From: an uncultured Acidobacteriota bacterium
GTDB taxonomy: Bacteria > Acidobacteriota > Terriglobia > Terriglobales > Acidobacteriaceae
Length of the DNA stretch: 5,877 bases
Assembly (NCBI GenBank): GCA_903832475.1
Contig: CAILBQ010000360.1
Coordinates: 1-5,877 of the forward strand
Direction: 5' to 3'
In this document: piece by piece, positions 1 to 5,877 of the stretch
How the letters are laid out: each line of letters starts with the position of its first letter
Position numbering within the stretch: position 1 is the stretch's first letter
Made by a program: the position numbers and the translations under genes
The notes under the pieces: model-generated
Told to the model about the DNA's origin: nothing
The model's database searches: none
The model's input: only the letters and a program-made list of their open reading frames with translations

Positions 1-1023
1 GCGACTCCCTTTCCCGCGACCCAGCCCACCTCCGCGGCTGACGCTCCGCAGCGCGACACCAGTTTCATCGACGCAGATGGACGGGCGCACGTCACGCGCA
101 TCGTTCCCGTGCCCACCTACCTGAGCCGGCAATCGCAGTATTGGCTCAAGGAGCCGGTTCCCGACGCCGGTCCGCCTGAGTCCCTGGCCCAGCGCCGCGC
201 CGCCACCGATGCCTGGGCGCTCACCGCCAGCGAAGCCTGGCAAAAGCTCTACCCCGCCACGCTGACCGAAGAGAAGATCGCCGGCGTGCCGGTGCGGATC
301 GTCGTCCCGGCAAACCTCGCAGCTCAGTACAAAGACAAAGTCCTGCTGAACCTGCACGGCGGCGGATTCAACTCCGATTCCGGCTCGTTCACTGAAACCA
401 TCCCCATGGCCGGCATGACCGGCATCAAAGTAGTCGCCGTGCTCTACCGGCTGGCGCCAGAAAACCCCTTCCCGGCCGATGTCGACGACGCGCTCGCCGT
501 CTATAAAGACCTCCTGAAGACCCACAAACCCTCCGACATCATCGTCTACGGAACCTCGGCCGGCGCCATCCTGACCGCCGAGCTGGCCGTCAAGCTCAAG
601 CAGACCGGAACCCCGCTCCCCCACGCCATGGGCATCTTTTCCGGCATGGGCGACTTCGCCCGCACCGGCGATTCCCAGGCGCTCTATTCGCTGAAAGGCT
701 TTTCCGGCCATCTCGATGTGCCCGACGATTCTCCGCACGACCCGTATTACACCGGCAAGACCGATCCCAAAGACCCCATCCTCTCGCCCATCTACGCCGA
801 TCTGCACGGCATGCCGCCGACGCTGTTCATCACCAGCGGCCGCGACATGCTGCTGAGCGGAACCATCAACCTGCATCGCGCCTTTTTGAACGCCGGCGAC
901 GACTCGCGGCTGATCGTTTACGACGCCCTTCCCCACGCCTTCTGGTACAGCACCAGGCTGCCCGAGGCGCTCGAAGCCAACCACGCCATGGCAGATTTCT
1001 TCCTGCAGCAGTTTGGCAAGTAG
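1..1023 (+). CDS. Alpha/beta hydrolase, HSL-family esterase (GTSAG subgroup), 5'-partial
   Basis: Probable carboxylesterase acting on short-chain esters; the true substrate is unknown. The frame is open from base 1 to the TAG at 1021-1023, so the gene begins left of the window. A GTG at 109 could initiate, but the preceding 36 codons read as a Pro/Ala/Thr-rich stretch followed by DADGRAHVTRIVPVP, which looks like genuine protein and resembles the region after a signal peptide in secreted acidobacterial esterases, so I prefer the longer reading. Catalytic parts are complete: oxyanion-hole HGGGF (355-369), nucleophile elbow GTSAG with Ser at 556-558, 'DPILSPIYADL' then the acid Asp in SGRD (844-846), and catalytic His in LPHAFW (934-936). 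GTSAG rather than GDSAG places it in the GTSAG half of bacterial family IV lipolytic enzymes (established grouping). The next gene follows after 12 bases. Secretion is inferred, because any signal peptide lies outside the window. Family call is strong; substrate is unknown. Confidence 0.9.
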   Translation, partial: ATPFPATQPTSAADAPQRDTSFIDADGRAHVTRIVPVPTYLSRQSQYWLKEPVPDAGPPESLAQRRAATDAWALTASEAWQKLYPATLTEEKIAGVPVRIVVPANLAAQYKDKVLLNLHGGGFNSDSGSFTETIPMAGMTGIKVVAVLYRLAPENPFPADVDDALAVYKDLLKTHKPSDIIVYGTSAGAILTAELAVKLKQTGTPLPHAMGIFSGMGDFARTGDSQALYSLKGFSGHLDVPDDSPHDPYYTGKTDPKDPILSPIYADLHGMPPTLFITSGRDMLLSGTINLHRAFLNAGDDSRLIVYDALPHAFWYSTRLPEALEANHAMADFFLQQFGK

Positions 1024-1035
1024 CAGGCACGGCCC

Positions 1036-1770
1036 ATGCTCCACAACGGACGCCGCAAGCTGCCCTACGATCCCGTCGCCGCCCTGGCCCATCTGCGCCA
1101 GTCCGACACGGTCCTGGGCAAGCTCATTGAACGGGTAGAAGCCATCGGCGGCTTCACCTTGAAGCTGGGCCACACCGGCACGCCCTTTACCTCGCTGCTG
1201 GAATCGATCCTCTACCAGCAGCTGCACGGCAAGGCCGCCGCCACTATCCACAAGCGCGTCCTCCTGCTCTACGGACCCGACCACCTGACCGCCATTCCCA
1301 CACCGCAGGCACTGCTCGACACCCCGGAAGAGCTGCTGCGCGGCGCCGGCGTCTCCGGCAACAAGATCAAGGCTCTCAAGGACCTCGCCGCCCGCACCCT
1401 GGACGGGACCGTGCCCACCCATGCCGCCATTCAGAAGTTGAGCGACGAGGAAATCATCGAGCGGCTCACCCAGGTCCGTGGCATCGGAACCTGGACGGTC
1501 GAAATGCTTCTGATGTTTCGGCTGGGAAGGCCGGATGTGCTGCCGGTGACCGATTATGGCGTTCGCAAAGGCTTTGCCCTCACCTTTCAGCGCCTGCCCA
1601 AGTCGCGAGCCATCACGGCGGCCGACCTACCCAAGCCGGAAGTGATGCTGCGCCGTGGCAAGCGCTGGATGCCCTACCGATCCGTGGCTTCCTGGTACAT
1701 GTGGCGGGCCTGCGACCTGGCCGCCGCCGACAAGAAGCCGGAAGTCGCCAAAATCCCGCTCGCCGAATAG
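1036..1770 (+). CDS. DNA-3-methyladenine glycosylase II, AlkA/HhH-GPD family
   Basis: Base-excision-repair glycosylase that should remove alkylated purines such as 3-methyladenine from DNA in the cytoplasm. The 244-residue protein is a compact HhH-GPD enzyme without the N-terminal AlkA_N domain of E. coli AlkA (282 residues) and without an iron-sulphur cysteine cluster. Visible landmarks: 'SLLESILYQQLHGKAAATI' near residues 53-72 (typical ILYQQLSxKAA helix), helix-hairpin-helix VRGIGTWT at 147-154 which grips the DNA backbone, and the catalytic Asp173 (bases 1552-1554) in LPVTDYGVRKG. The C-terminal 'WMPYRSVASWYMWR' is the usual WxPYRSxAxWYLWR ending of this group. The ATG at 1036 is the first in the frame after the upstream stop and fits family length. 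Its ribosome site is weak (AGG at 1025-1027, 8 bases away), so translation may be coupled to the esterase gene. Complete, with no damage seen. Confidence 0.93.
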   Translation: MLHNGRRKLPYDPVAALAHLRQSDTVLGKLIERVEAIGGFTLKLGHTGTPFTSLLESILYQQLHGKAAATIHKRVLLLYGPDHLTAIPTPQALLDTPEELLRGAGVSGNKIKALKDLAARTLDGTVPTHAAIQKLSDEEIIERLTQVRGIGTWTVEMLLMFRLGRPDVLPVTDYGVRKGFALTFQRLPKSRAITAADLPKPEVMLRRGKRWMPYRSVASWYMWRACDLAAADKKPEVAKIPLAE

Positions 1771-1830
1771 CTTTCCATCACCTCGGCCATGCCAGTTTTC
1801 GCGCTTCCCTGGGCGAATCCCTCGCGCGCA

Positions 1831-1848
1831 AGAAATTTCTCATAGAAT
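1831..1848 (+). promoter_or_regulatory. Candidate -10 box and adjoining palindrome upstream of the GH57 gene
   Basis: In the 119-base gap before the GH57-DUF3536 gene, TAGAAT (1843-1848) matches the sigma-70 -10 consensus at five of six positions. No convincing -35 box lies 16-19 bases upstream. Directly before it is the perfect 10-base palindrome AGAAATTTCT (1831-1840), followed after CAT by another AGAA (1844-1847), so AGAA/TTCT arms occur three times. This is a local A/T-rich patch in GC-rich DNA. It could be a promoter with an operator, but the match is short and nothing else supports it. Confidence 0.3.
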
Positions 1849-1876
1849 AGGCGCTACGGGTTCCAAACCTCCTCTG

Positions 1877-1881
1877 AAGGA
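1877..1881 (+). promoter_or_regulatory. Ribosome binding site for the GH57-DUF3536 gene
   Basis: AAGGA lies 8 bases before the ATG at 1890, an ideal spacing for a Shine-Dalgarno sequence. It supports 1890 as the start codon, together with the family-typical N-terminus (FVCVHGHFYQPP) beginning a few residues later. It is the clearest ribosome site in the window. Confidence 0.75.
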
Positions 1882-1889
1882 AACCAACG

Positions 1890-4379
1890 ATGGCTACACC
1901 CAAGCGCTTTGTCTGCGTGCATGGACACTTTTACCAGCCGCCCCGCGAAAATCCCTGGCTGGAGACCATCGAGACTCAGGATTCCGCTGCTCCCTATCAC
2001 GATTGGAATGAGCGCATCTGCGCCGAGTGCTACGCCACCAACGGCGCGGCCCGCATCGTCAACAAAGAAAACCAGATCACGCGCATCATCAACAATTACG
2101 CCCGCATGAGCTTCAACTTCGGGCCGACATTATTGAGCTGGCTGGCCGACAACGCCGCCAGAACCTACCGCATGATCCTCGATGGCGAGCGCCGCAGCCG
2201 CGACTTGTTTCACGGCCATAGTTCCGCCATGGCGCAGAACTACAACCACCTCATCATGCCGCTCGCCAACCACCGCGACCGGCTCACCCAGATTCGCTGG
2301 GGAATCGCCGACTACAAGTCTCGCTTTGGCCACGCTCCCGAAGGCATGTGGCTGGCCGAAACCGCAGCCGATACGGAAACACTGCGCCTGCTGGCCCAGG
2401 AGGGCATCAAGTTCACCGTCCTCGCCCCGCGCCAGTGCAAACGCGTTCGTCCGCTCGTCACGAAGTCCGACAAGCAAGCCGAATGGACCAACTCTCCCAA
2501 CGCTACTGTCGATCCCACCCATCCCTATGAGGTTCGCTTCGAATCCGGCCCGTCGCTGGCGGTGTTCTTCTACGATGGGCCAACCTCGCGAGCCATCGCC
2601 TTTGAAGGGCTCTTGAATTCCGGCGAGACTTTCGTCAACCGGCTCAAGCAGGGCTTCCTCGACAACAACCAGCCGCAGCTGGTGCATGTTGCCACCGACG
2701 GCGAGAGCTACGGCCACCATCACAAGCACGGCGAAATGGCCCTCGCCTACGCCCTGCGTCTGATGGAGCAGGACAAGAACACCAAGCTCATCAACTACGG
2801 CAGCTTCCTTGAGCAGTTTCCGCCGCAATATGAAGCCGAAATCTACGACAACTCCTCATGGAGCTGCGATCACGGCGTGGAGCGCTGGCGCTCCAACTGC
2901 GGCTGCAACGGCGGCAAGCCCGGCTGGAACCAGCTCTGGCGTGCGCCTCTCCGCGACGCGCTCGACTACCTGCGCGACGAGGTCGCCGTCCAGACCGAGA
3001 AAGCCGGAGGCAAGCTGTTCAAGGACGTGTGGGCCGCACGCGACGGCTACATCGACGTGATCCTCGATCGCAGCGATGAGATCGTCGAAGGCTTCCTCGC
3101 CGCCTACCAGAGTCATCCGCTCACGGCCGAGGAGCGCGTCAGCGCGCTCAGCATCATGGAAATGCAGCGCCACACGCAGTTGATGTACACCAGCTGCGGA
3201 TGGTTCTTCGACGAGATCTCCGGCATCGAAACCATCCAGATCATTGCCTACGCCGCCCGCGTGATCCAGCTGGCGCAGGAGCTCTTCCTCGAAGACGTGG
3301 CCGGCCTCGAATCGGGGTTTCTGGAGCGTCTGGCCCTGGCCAAGTCCAACCTCCCGTCCTACGGCGACGGCGCCCGCATCTACACCCAGGAATGCCTGCG
3401 CATGGAGCTCAGCCTGGAGCAGGTTGCCGCGCACTACGCCATCAGCTCCGTCTTCTCCACCTTCGCCGACGAAACAGAAATCTTCTGTTATCGCATTCAC
3501 CGCATCTCCTACGAGATTTTGAATTCCGGCCGCGGTCGTCTGGCTCTTGGCCGCGCCCGCATTGAATCGGCGATCACCGGCCAATCGCAGATTTTTTCCT
3601 TCGCCGTGCTTCACTTCGGCGACCAGAACATCACCGCGGCAGTGAAGGTCTATGACCCAGCCGACGCGGAAGCCTTCGACAAGGTCTCGAGCCAGGCCCA
3701 CGACCAGGTGCTGCGCGCCAACTTCCCCGAAGTGATCCGGCTCTTGGACCGCTATTACGACCTGGATTACTCGCTCACCTCGCTCTTCCGCGATGAACAA
3801 CGCCGCATCCTGCAGATCATTCTGAACTCGACGCTGTCGGACATTGAGAGCTCGCTCAAGAACATCTACGACGACCACGCCAGCCTGTTGCACTACCTGT
3901 CACAGGCCGGTCTGCCCAAACCTCCCGCGCTCGCGCTGGCTGCGGGTTTCGCGGTCAATGCCGGACTGCGCCGCGCGCTCGAGGCTGACCCCATCGATCT
4001 TTCCCTCGTTCGCTCTTTCCTGGCAATGTCCGACGCCGACGAGGTGAATCTCGATACCCCTACGCTGACCTACATCGCCGATCTGCGCATGAAACGAGCC
4101 ATGCTGGAATTGCAGATGTCGTCCGGTTCGCTGGAAATCCTGGACCGCGCTCTGAACCTGGCGCGAACGCTGATGGAGCTCCCCTTCGAGCTGAATCTAT
4201 GGCAGGCGCAAAACATCTGGTACGAGATCCTGCGCAGCTCCACCTACGGCCTGACCGCGCACGATGCCGAAGATCGTCCTCGCTGGAACCGCGACTTCCA
4301 CGACCTGGGCTGCTGCCTCTCCATCGCCTGCGACGTCATCACGGCTGAGGAGCCTGCCGTCGCCAGCGCCGCGGACTGA
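1890..4379 (+). CDS. GH57-type glycosidase/glucanotransferase with C-terminal DUF3536
   Basis: Probable alpha-glucan-active retaining enzyme of glycoside hydrolase family 57, fused to a DUF3536 region. GH57 members include amylases, 4-alpha-glucanotransferases and branching enzymes; the activity of the DUF3536 branch is not known to me. The 829-residue protein is complete. Residues about 5-330 form the catalytic barrel: HGHFYQPP (11-18, GH57 region 1), MSFNFGPTLLSWL (73-85), GHSSAMAQNYNHLIMPLA (109-126), predicted nucleophile Glu157 in EGMWLAE (bases 2358-2360), and predicted acid/base Asp270 in ATDGESYGHHHKHGE (2697-2699). Next comes NSSWSCDHGVERW with RSNCGC (322-339), a family hallmark, then a largely helical DUF3536 part that includes MYTSCGWFFDEISG (432-445). 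No signal peptide or membrane segment is visible, so it is probably cytoplasmic. A good ribosome site precedes the ATG. No glycogen or trehalose gene lies within the window to suggest the substrate. Family identity is strong; function is open. Confidence 0.92.
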   Translation: MATPKRFVCVHGHFYQPPRENPWLETIETQDSAAPYHDWNERICAECYATNGAARIVNKENQITRIINNYARMSFNFGPTLLSWLADNAARTYRMILDGERRSRDLFHGHSSAMAQNYNHLIMPLANHRDRLTQIRWGIADYKSRFGHAPEGMWLAETAADTETLRLLAQEGIKFTVLAPRQCKRVRPLVTKSDKQAEWTNSPNATVDPTHPYEVRFESGPSLAVFFYDGPTSRAIAFEGLLNSGETFVNRLKQGFLDNNQPQLVHVATDGESYGHHHKHGEMALAYALRLMEQDKNTKLINYGSFLEQFPPQYEAEIYDNSSWSCDHGVERWRSNCGCNGGKPGWNQLWRAPLRDALDYLRDEVAVQTEKAGGKLFKDVWAARDGYIDVILDRSDEIVEGFLAAYQSHPLTAEERVSALSIMEMQRHTQLMYTSCGWFFDEISGIETIQIIAYAARVIQLAQELFLEDVAGLESGFLERLALAKSNLPSYGDGARIYTQECLRMELSLEQVAAHYAISSVFSTFADETEIFCYRIHRISYEILNSGRGRLALGRARIESAITGQSQIFSFAVLHFGDQNITAAVKVYDPADAEAFDKVSSQAHDQVLRANFPEVIRLLDRYYDLDYSLTSLFRDEQRRILQIILNSTLSDIESSLKNIYDDHASLLHYLSQAGLPKPPALALAAGFAVNAGLRRALEADPIDLSLVRSFLAMSDADEVNLDTPTLTYIADLRMKRAMLELQMSSGSLEILDRALNLARTLMELPFELNLWQAQNIWYEILRSSTYGLTAHDAEDRPRWNRDFHDLGCCLSIACDVITAEEPAVASAAD

Positions 4380-4393
4380 ACAGCCCTTCTGCC

Positions 4394-4407
4394 GCGCCGG
4401 TTGGCGC
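4394..4407 (+). other. Small stem-loop after the GH57 gene
   Basis: GCGCC, loop GGTT, GGCGC forms a perfect 5-base-pair GC stem, starting 15 bases after the GH57 stop codon. No T-run follows directly; the nearest T-rich bases start near 4428. It is therefore at best a weak or non-canonical terminator, and it overlaps the -35-like TTGGCG described separately. It may simply be chance in GC-rich sequence. Confidence 0.25.
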
Positions 4408-4428
4408 TGTCGCGCTCGTTACGATACT
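4401..4428 (+). promoter_or_regulatory. Weak sigma-70-like promoter before the receptor-phosphatase gene
   Basis: TTGGCG (4401-4406) and GATACT (4423-4428) each match the -35 and -10 consensus at four of six positions, with a 16-base spacer. The pair lies about 50 bases before the ATG at 4478, where a promoter would be expected. The sequence match alone is weak. Confidence 0.25.
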
Positions 4429-4477
4429 TTTGTTTGCAAGCATCAGGGCTTCTGTCGGAACGGGAAAGCGGCGCGGC

Positions 4478-4543
4478 ATGAACAGGATTTCGTGGCTGAT
4501 TCTTTGGCTGGTTCTCGGCGCGTGTGGATCGCTGCAGGGGCAG
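4478..4543 (+). other. N-terminal export signal of the receptor-phosphatase, possible lipobox
   Basis: Residues 1-22 (MNRISWLILWLVLGACGSLQ then GQ) have one basic residue, a hydrophobic core and then small or polar residues. LGAC at residues 13-16 resembles a lipoprotein signal-peptidase II site with Cys16 as the acylated residue. Cleavage by signal peptidase I near residue 22, or retention as a membrane anchor, is equally possible. Export of the following domain is well supported; the mode of processing is not. Confidence 0.5.
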
Positions 4544-5877
4544 ACCTACGATCTCACCACCGATCGCATGCCGGTCGCCTACCTGAGCGGCTACTGGCGA
4601 TTTCATACGGGCGACGATCCCGCCTGGGCCGCACCTGATTTCGACGACTCCCACTGGTCGCTGCTGCACGGTGACCGGCTTTGGAATGCGGCCCCCGAAT
4701 ATGCCGGTTACAGCGGCCTCGCCTGGTATCGCTTCAAGGTAAAAATCCCCGCGAAGTACGACCAGATCTCGCTCGATCTCCCCCACATCCTTACCTGCTA
4801 CGAGGTCTTCGCCGATGGCAAGCTGCTGGGTACCTACGGCAAGATGCCTCCTCACCCTGTTCCCTACTCGGGCGGCTTCAACAAGATCTACGCACTGCCT
4901 CCCGGGCCGCATGCCGATCGCACCGTGGTCATCGCGATTCGCGTCTGGCATTGGCCGGCCTTCAGCCGCTTTTACGGAGGCGGCCCGCTGTATGGCGGTG
5001 GCCTGATCGGCAAGAGCTGGGACGTGCAACAGCTCGACGAGCAACTGCGCGGCGACCGTCACTGGATCTTTTCCAGCACGCTTATACTCGCCTTGCTGCA
5101 GACCCTGGCCGCGGCCGGCGCGCTGGCGCTGTTCCTGCTGCGCAGGTCCGACCGCGAGTATCTCTGGTTCTCGCTGGTGCTGGCCTCGAGCGCCGGCGTG
5201 AGTTGGCTGGCCTTGTCCTATTACTTCAACGAGTGGCCAGTCATCCCACACAACCAGATTGAAGCCGCGCTGATGGGGCCATGCATCAATCTTGCAGAAA
5301 TTGCCTTCTACTACACGCTGCTCAAGGGCAGGCGCAATCTGCTTTTCTGGGTCGCGGTCGGCGCGAGTATCCTGTCGATCTTCTATCAAGTCATCTTCGG
5401 GATGGGAGCTTCCAACACGGCGACGTGGTACCTAGGCCAGGACATCCTCATGCTACCCGTCTATGTGTGGATACTGTCGCTCTTGTTTGTGCGGGCTTAC
5501 AAGAACTTCGCGGATGCCCGGTTGCTGCTCGCACCCGTGGTCCTGCAAAAAGCCTCTCTTCTGTTTCAACAGTTTTCGATTCTGACCTTCACGCTGGGAT
5601 GGCAGCAGCGCTTCGATTTCAAAATACGTCTCACCGACTGGCCTTTTCGCATTGAGCTCGTACAGGTCGTGGACGTGCTCTTTCTCATGACGATGCTGGC
5701 CATTCTTATCCTTCGCTTCACGCGCACGCGCAGTCACGAAGAACTGTACGCCGTTGAAGTGGAGGGCGCCCGCAGTGTTCAGCAATTCCTCATACCGCAG
5801 CAAATGCCTGACATCGCAGGCCTGGTGTTTGAAAGCGAGTATCGTCCAGCGCGCGAAGTGGGCGGCGACTTCTTCCA
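4478..5877 (+). CDS. 7TM receptor with SpoIIE/PP2C-type phosphatase domain, 3'-partial
   Basis: Likely inner-membrane sensor that turns an outside signal into serine/threonine dephosphorylation of a cytoplasmic partner; in this family that is usually an anti-sigma-factor antagonist (STAS protein). The frame is open to the window edge, giving 466 codons. Residues 1-22 are a hydrophobic export signal. Residues about 30-190 form an outer beta domain resembling GH2-type sugar-binding jelly rolls: LSGYWRFHTGDDP (36-48), FDDSHW (55-60), then GLAWYRFKV. Seven hydrophobic helices follow, roughly at 196-221, 228-250, 261-282, 288-309, 318-341, 348-374 and 391-414. After a short linker, a SpoIIE start appears: QQFLIPQQMPDIAG (435-448) and YRPAREVGGDFF (455-466), where the GGD Asp is a metal ligand. 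The rest of the phosphatase lies beyond the window. The ATG at 4478 is chosen because it supplies the signal sequence; its ribosome site is poor (GGGA at 4462-4465, 12 bases away). The next in-frame ATG, at 4568, would remove the signal. Confidence 0.88.
   Translation, partial: MNRISWLILWLVLGACGSLQGQTYDLTTDRMPVAYLSGYWRFHTGDDPAWAAPDFDDSHWSLLHGDRLWNAAPEYAGYSGLAWYRFKVKIPAKYDQISLDLPHILTCYEVFADGKLLGTYGKMPPHPVPYSGGFNKIYALPPGPHADRTVVIAIRVWHWPAFSRFYGGGPLYGGGLIGKSWDVQQLDEQLRGDRHWIFSSTLILALLQTLAAAGALALFLLRRSDREYLWFSLVLASSAGVSWLALSYYFNEWPVIPHNQIEAALMGPCINLAEIAFYYTLLKGRRNLLFWVAVGASILSIFYQVIFGMGASNTATWYLGQDILMLPVYVWILSLLFVRAYKNFADARLLLAPVVLQKASLLFQQFSILTFTLGWQQRFDFKIRLTDWPFRIELVQVVDVLFLMTMLAILILRFTRTRSHEELYAVEVEGARSVQQFLIPQQMPDIAGLVFESEYRPAREVGGDFF

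Noticed and set aside
1798..1817. Possible terminator hairpin TTCGC/GCGAA after the glycosylase gene
   Set aside because: The stem is only 5 base pairs with a 10-base loop and no T-run follows, so it is not supported as a terminator.
1655..2011. 118-codon + strand frame bridging the glycosylase end and the GH57 start
   Set aside because: It overlaps two good genes out of phase and runs through the ribosome binding site of the second. The Pro/Ser/Arg-rich product looks like a phase shadow.
2130..2828. 232-codon open frame on the - strand within the GH57 catalytic domain
   Set aside because: It is a shadow of conserved GH57 motifs on the other strand, with low-complexity Val/Ala/Gly composition.
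2613..3530. 12-base direct repeat TTGAATTCCGGC at 2613-2624 and 3519-3530
   Set aside because: Both copies lie in the same phase of the GH57 gene and encode LNSG-type residues. Two short coding coincidences about 900 bases apart do not indicate a mobile element or attachment site.
2856..3893. 345-codon open frame on the - strand inside the GH57 gene
   Set aside because: It is exactly antiparallel to a strongly supported gene. Its product is Val/Ala/Gly/Asp-rich without recognisable motifs, the usual mirror of high-GC codon use.
4681..5262. 193-codon + strand open frame in another phase of the receptor gene
   Set aside because: The product is extremely Arg-rich and has no motifs. The phase starting at 4478 encodes the recognisable membrane receptor through the same bases.
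4244..5389. 381-codon open frame on the - strand spanning the GH57 3' end and the receptor gene
   Set aside because: It covers two supported + strand genes and the gap between them. The product is Arg/Gln-rich with no domain I recognise, whereas the + strand frame gives a signal sequence, seven helices and a SpoIIE motif.

Overview
This GC-rich window looks like bacterial chromosome, most likely from an acidobacterium (Terriglobia/Acidobacteriaceae type). That assignment is inferred from the protein styles: a SpoIIE-type phosphatase behind a 7-transmembrane sensor, a secreted HSL-family esterase with a 'DADGRAHVTR..PVP' lead-in, and a GH57/DUF3536 protein. No rRNA or other marker gene confirms it. 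Everything convincing is on the + strand. I see no tRNA, rRNA, CRISPR array, insertion sequence, integrase or attachment site.

Layout: (1) Bases 1-1023 hold the 3' part of an alpha/beta hydrolase (hormone-sensitive-lipase type, GTSAG subgroup), whose true start lies left of the window. (2) Twelve bases later, 1036-1770 encode a complete compact AlkA-like DNA-3-methyladenine glycosylase. The two are close enough to be co-transcribed, although their jobs (ester hydrolysis, probably outside the cytoplasm, and DNA base-excision repair) are not obviously related. (3) After a 119-base gap with a good ribosome binding site, a possible -10 box and an A/T-rich palindrome, 1890-4379 encode a full-length 829-residue GH57-type glycosidase/glucanotransferase with a C-terminal DUF3536 region. 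Both expected catalytic carboxylates are present, but the family's substrate is not established. (4) After a 98-base gap with a small stem-loop and a weak promoter-like pair, 4478 to the right edge encodes a membrane receptor-phosphatase: signal sequence, extracytoplasmic carbohydrate-binding-like beta domain, seven membrane helices and the first residues of a SpoIIE/PP2C phosphatase. It is cut off by the window end just after the GGD metal-binding motif.

The genes do not form an obvious single pathway. The loosest common thread is carbohydrate and ester metabolism (esterase, GH57 enzyme) beside a receptor whose outer domain resembles sugar-binding jelly rolls; this link is speculative. I found no convincing evidence of a wholly new multi-gene system. 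The items most worth following are the uncharacterised GH57-DUF3536 enzyme with its invariant-looking Trp/Cys/His motifs, and the receptor-phosphatase that joins a 7TM sensor directly to a SpoIIE domain.
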